DNA from: Plantactinospora mayteni
Lineage (GTDB): Bacteria; Actinomycetota; Actinomycetes; Mycobacteriales; Micromonosporaceae
Length of the DNA stretch: 64,000 nucleotides
Direction of reading: 5' to 3'
Assembly (NCBI RefSeq): GCF_016862935.1
Contig: NZ_BONX01000065.1
Span: 1-64,000, forward strand
In this document: piece by piece, positions 61,716 to 64,000 of the stretch
Numbering within the stretch: the stretch's first letter is position 1
Layout: every line of letters starts with the position of its first letter
The notes under the pieces: generated by a model
Told to the model about the DNA's origin: nothing
Seen by the model: the letters and a program-made list of their open reading frames with translations, nothing else
Database searches by the model: none
Program-made: the position numbers and the translations under genes

Positions 61716-62735
61716 TCATCGCTGATCACCCCTTGGCTTTGAAGAACGGCGCACCGGAGCGGACGACCGAGCCGGCGGCGGGGACGACGGGGACGGGGAC
61801 GGCCCGGTACGGATGGCGGTCGGACCTGCCGGGGACGCACCGTCCGCCGGGGACGGCCTCGCCGCTGGAGTCGCGGACGGGCGCAGCGGCGGGGTGGGGA
61901 CCACAGCCCGGCGGCCGTCCGGGGACGGCGGTACGGACGAGGCCGGTGGACGAAGCCGGGGCGCGCTGGTGGCCGGTGCCCGGCGGGCGGCGGTCACGGG
62001 CGCGGCGACCGGGGTGCCCGCGTTCGCGGCGGCTTGCCGGCTCGGGACGGCACGCCGCGCCGCTGTGGGCCGCGTCGCCGGGGTCGAGGCGCGTCGTGGC
62101 CTGCCGGCTGCCGGTGCGGCCGGAGCTGCGGAAAACACCGGTGTGACCGGGGCAGGTGGCCGGCGCGGCGCGGTCTGCGGTGCTGGTGTGGCCGAGAACG
62201 TCACCGCCGGTGCCGCACCGCTGGGGGTTGCCCTTGGTGTCGTGGTCGTGGCGTCGCTGAAGGCGACTCGCGCCGGTGGCACGTTCGGGGACGGCGGACT
62301 CGGCTGGGGCGGGGACGGGTGAGAGAACGGCGCGGCCGGGACAGCCACGGACGGCAGTGCCGATGGTGTGGACGGGGTCGCCGGGTGGCTGAAGGTGGGC
62401 GCGGCGTTCGTCCCGGACGGCGCGGGCAGCGGCGTATGGCTGACCGGGGCGTGGCTGAAGGCCACCGGTCCCGGCGGGACCGGAGCCCGCCCGGGACGGG
62501 GCGGACGAGGTGGACGGGGGCACCGGGCGACGGACGGGGACCGGGACCGGGTGGACGAGGTGGCGTCCGTCCGGCGGTCCGCGCCGCGCTCGCGCCGCCC
62601 AGGATGCCGGCCGCCGCGCCGAGCGTCGGCAGCCCGCAGCGGGGCATGGGGTGCGCGAGTAGGCGACGAAGGCGAGACCGGGCGATGCGCTCGTGGGTGA
62701 CCTGTGATGCCGACCGGCGCGGCCGTCCTCCTCAC
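61716..62735 (-). CDS. proline-rich repeat protein, possibly frameshifted
   Basis: In this frame third positions are almost all G or C between about 61,720 and 62,480, unlike the other two frames. The protein has about six imperfect repeats of 20-24 residues, each with a [VTP]-FS core (VAFSHAPVS, PTFSHPATP, APFSHPSPP, VAFSDATTT, VTFSATPAP, PVFSAAPAA) in Pro/Ala/Ser-rich sequence. Upstream, a neighbouring frame reads GLPTLGAAAGILGGASAART, like a membrane segment, so a frameshift near 62,560 is likely. Proline-rich tails of this sort occur in Spd/DUF2637-type proteins of actinomycete integrative elements. Function unknown. Confidence 0.45.
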   Translation of the reverse strand: MRRTAAPVGITGHPRAHRPVSPSSPTRAPHAPLRAADARRGGRHPGRRERGADRRTDATSSTRSRSPSVARCPRPPRPPRPGRAPVPPGPVAFSHAPVSHTPLPAPSGTNAAPTFSHPATPSTPSALPSVAVPAAPFSHPSPPQPSPPSPNVPPARVAFSDATTTTPRATPSGAAPAVTFSATPAPQTAPRRPPAPVTPVFSAAPAAPAAGRPRRASTPATRPTAARRAVPSRQAAANAGTPVAAPVTAARRAPATSAPRLRPPASSVPPSPDGRRAVVPTPPLRPSATPAARPSPADGASPAGPTAIRTGPSPSPSSPPPARSSAPVRRSSKPRGDQR

Positions 62736-62883
62736 CAGCGACGGGTGGTGGGCCGGGGACCGTGCGGGGTGTCAGCGCCGTCAACGGGTCCGGTCGGAGC
62801 AGGTCACCTGCGCGGAAGAGTCCCGCACTAGGGGATTACAAATCCGGGCCTCGGATTGGAAACCCGCAGCTCAGCGGAGGCTG

Positions 62884-63704
62884 CTAGGGGCGCTTCCGGG
62901 CGGTGGGCACATCGAGGACCAGGGTCGCGGTGGCCTCGTTGATCACGTCGGCGTACGGGTCGGACAGCTCGCCGGACTCGATCGCAGCCTTGAGCCGGGC
63001 GACCGCGGCGCTGCGCCGCTTGTAGAGGTTCCAGCGGGGCTGGCCGGTGCGTTCGGCGTATCCGGTGAGGCTGACCTCTCCAGGTACGTCGCGCCGATCA
63101 GCTCCGCCTCCTGCACGGTGATGACCCCGGCGGTGACCGCACGGGCGAGGACCAGATCCGGATGGCCGTACGGGGCCGGCGGCAACACCGCGCCCGGGGC
63201 GTGGTTCGGCGCCCCGGACGAGGCCGGCTCCAGGTCACGCAGCTCCGTCCGGGCCTTGGAGAACGCGGCGGACAGCAGGTTCCCGACCACACTCGGCCTG
63301 TCCAGGTCGACCGTGCCGAGAGCACGGAGGAAGTGCTCGACGACGGCGGCCTGCACATCGCCGGTGAACAGCTTGGCCAGCAGGTACGCCTTGAACCGCA
63401 GGCCCGGCAACGCGACACCGACCGAACCGGCACGCCACGCCGGATCACCGGTGCGGGCGTACTGCACCAGCAGCCGCCACGCGGCGTCCCGGGCGGCGTA
63501 GCCGCAGGACGGGTGCATCAGGATCGCCGACAGCTCCGGCAGGGCGATGGCCCGGCAGGGCAGGCCGTGACCGAGGCTGCGGCCGTCCACCGACAGCGGG
63601 CTCGGCCCCTGCCCCATCAGCCGGAATCGGTACTCGATGTCGTTGAGCAGCGTCTCGCCCCGCCGTGCGGCGGCCAGCTCGGCGGTGAGGGTACGACGGT
63701 CCAT
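62884..63704 (-). pseudogene. sigma-like/HTH protein of an integrative element, frameshifted near its 3' end
   Basis: ATG at 63704 after GGGAG: MDRRTLTAELAAARRGETLL, NDIEYRFRLMGQ, ILMHPSCGYAARDAAWRLLV, FKAYLLAKLFTGDVQAAVVE, HFLRALGTVDLD, then VITVQEAELIGATYLER. After a shift near 63,078 the next frame continues VSLTGYAERTGQPRWNLYKR, RSAAVARLKAAIESGELSDP and ends at 62,884. The C-terminal block resembles a sigma region-4 helix-turn-helix (LIGATYLE...GQPRWNLYKRR). I recall similar proteins in actinomycete integrative elements. Without the shift the intact-looking frame would end in unrelated sequence at 62,943. Confidence 0.55.
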
Positions 63705-63803
63705 GGTGGTACTCCCTCGTGATGCCCGTGTGCCGTCCGGCGGGAGTGCCGGTCGGCGCTGTGCCACCACGCCACCAGGCGCCTTGACGAACAATCGTGA
63801 TCT

Positions 63804-63969
63804 TGTTCAACCGGGCTCGACACGTGTTCAACCCGGCCGTCACCGATCCCCGTCAATACGCCTCGACGTCAACCGGCCGCCGCCCGAGCCCAGGTGTCCA
63901 AACCCGTGATCAGGCTGTTCAAGGCGCTGGGCGCCGACCGCGCCCGCCGCGAGGCCGCACCCTTGAACA
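63804..63969. repeat. TGTTCAA repeats upstream of the sigma-like gene
   Basis: Direct copies at 63804-63810, 63825-63831 (21 bases apart; both followed by CCGGGC or CCCGGC) and 63916-63922, and an inverted copy TTGAACA at 63963-63969. They lie in the 296-base region before the minus-strand gene and could be operator or iteron sites. No other gene was found in this stretch to the window end. Confidence 0.5.
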
Positions 63970-64000
63970 CGCACTGCCCGACGACGCGATCCACGGCCTT

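Noticed and set aside
61813-62322. plus-strand frame with VAENV/SLKAT repeats opposite the proline-rich protein
   Set aside because: The repeats mirror the FS repeats on the minus strand, whose third-position GC bias is far stronger.
1-64000. CRISPR arrays or rRNA genes
   Set aside because: No regularly spaced direct repeats and no rRNA-like conserved segments were seen.

Overview
The window is high-GC DNA from an actinomycete. The gene families (SigE-type and ECF sigma factors with membrane partners, a CU044_5270-like protein, an SCP1.201-like deaminase, DUF4267, tandem tyrosine integrases, Tat-exported enzymes) and frequent GTG/TTG starts fit Micromonosporaceae best. That assignment is inference, because no rRNA or marker gene is present. 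Much of the window is accessory: intact short operons alternate with decayed gene fragments and insertion-sequence scars.

Layout. 0-2.4 kb: the tail of a multi-gene tyrosine-integrase cassette. 2.8-7.8 kb: an operon of secreted subtilase, SigE-type sigma factor and membrane partner. 8-13.2 kb: TetR and IS110 scars, a PadR/ABC/FtsX operon with a perfect palindromic operator, and a YchF remnant. 13.4-20.2 kb: CPBP protease; regulator/enzyme pairs (MarR with SnoaL-like, HxlR with quinone oxidoreductase, TetR with DUF4267), each with a visible operator; TrmO; a kinase fragment. 20.3-24 kb: a frameshifted beta-propeller protein, a DNA-ligase scar, a beta-hydroxyacid dehydrogenase fused to a HAD tail, and a GNAT enzyme. 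24.3-26 kb: a second piece of integrase cassette, broken by a nonsense codon. 26.5-27.7 kb: a DddA-like (SCP1.201-type) cytosine-deaminase toxin coupled to an Imm1 immunity gene, the most notable locus. 28.6-41.6 kb: hydrolases, a PhoX-like phosphatase, a methyltransferase, a SRPBCC/ArsR/AHSA1 operon with tandem operators, a SUKH (SMI1/KNR4) protein and an ECF sigma/CU044_5270 pair, with several gene remnants. 42-43.7 kb: IS110 and IS630 wrecks. 43.7-48.4 kb: a two-component system facing a Tat-exported PBP4-type DD-peptidase and a serine hydrolase. 48.8-53.2 kb: a 13-repeat WD40 protein and a membrane protein between a solitary ISAs1 end and a complete ISAs1-family element. 53.2-60.6 kb: Imm21-like protein, lipoprotein, small hypotheticals, a TetR/SDR operon and a HEAT-repeat protein. 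60.8-64 kb: a 3' tRNA-Arg half (probable att scar), a GNAT, a proline-rich repeat protein, a frameshifted sigma-like protein and TGTTCAA repeats, which together look like one end of an actinomycete integrative element running off the right edge.

Recurrent themes are translational coupling through ATGA or TTGA overlaps, divergent regulator/target pairs with near-perfect inverted repeats, and fragments of once-complete genes marking repeated insertion and deletion.
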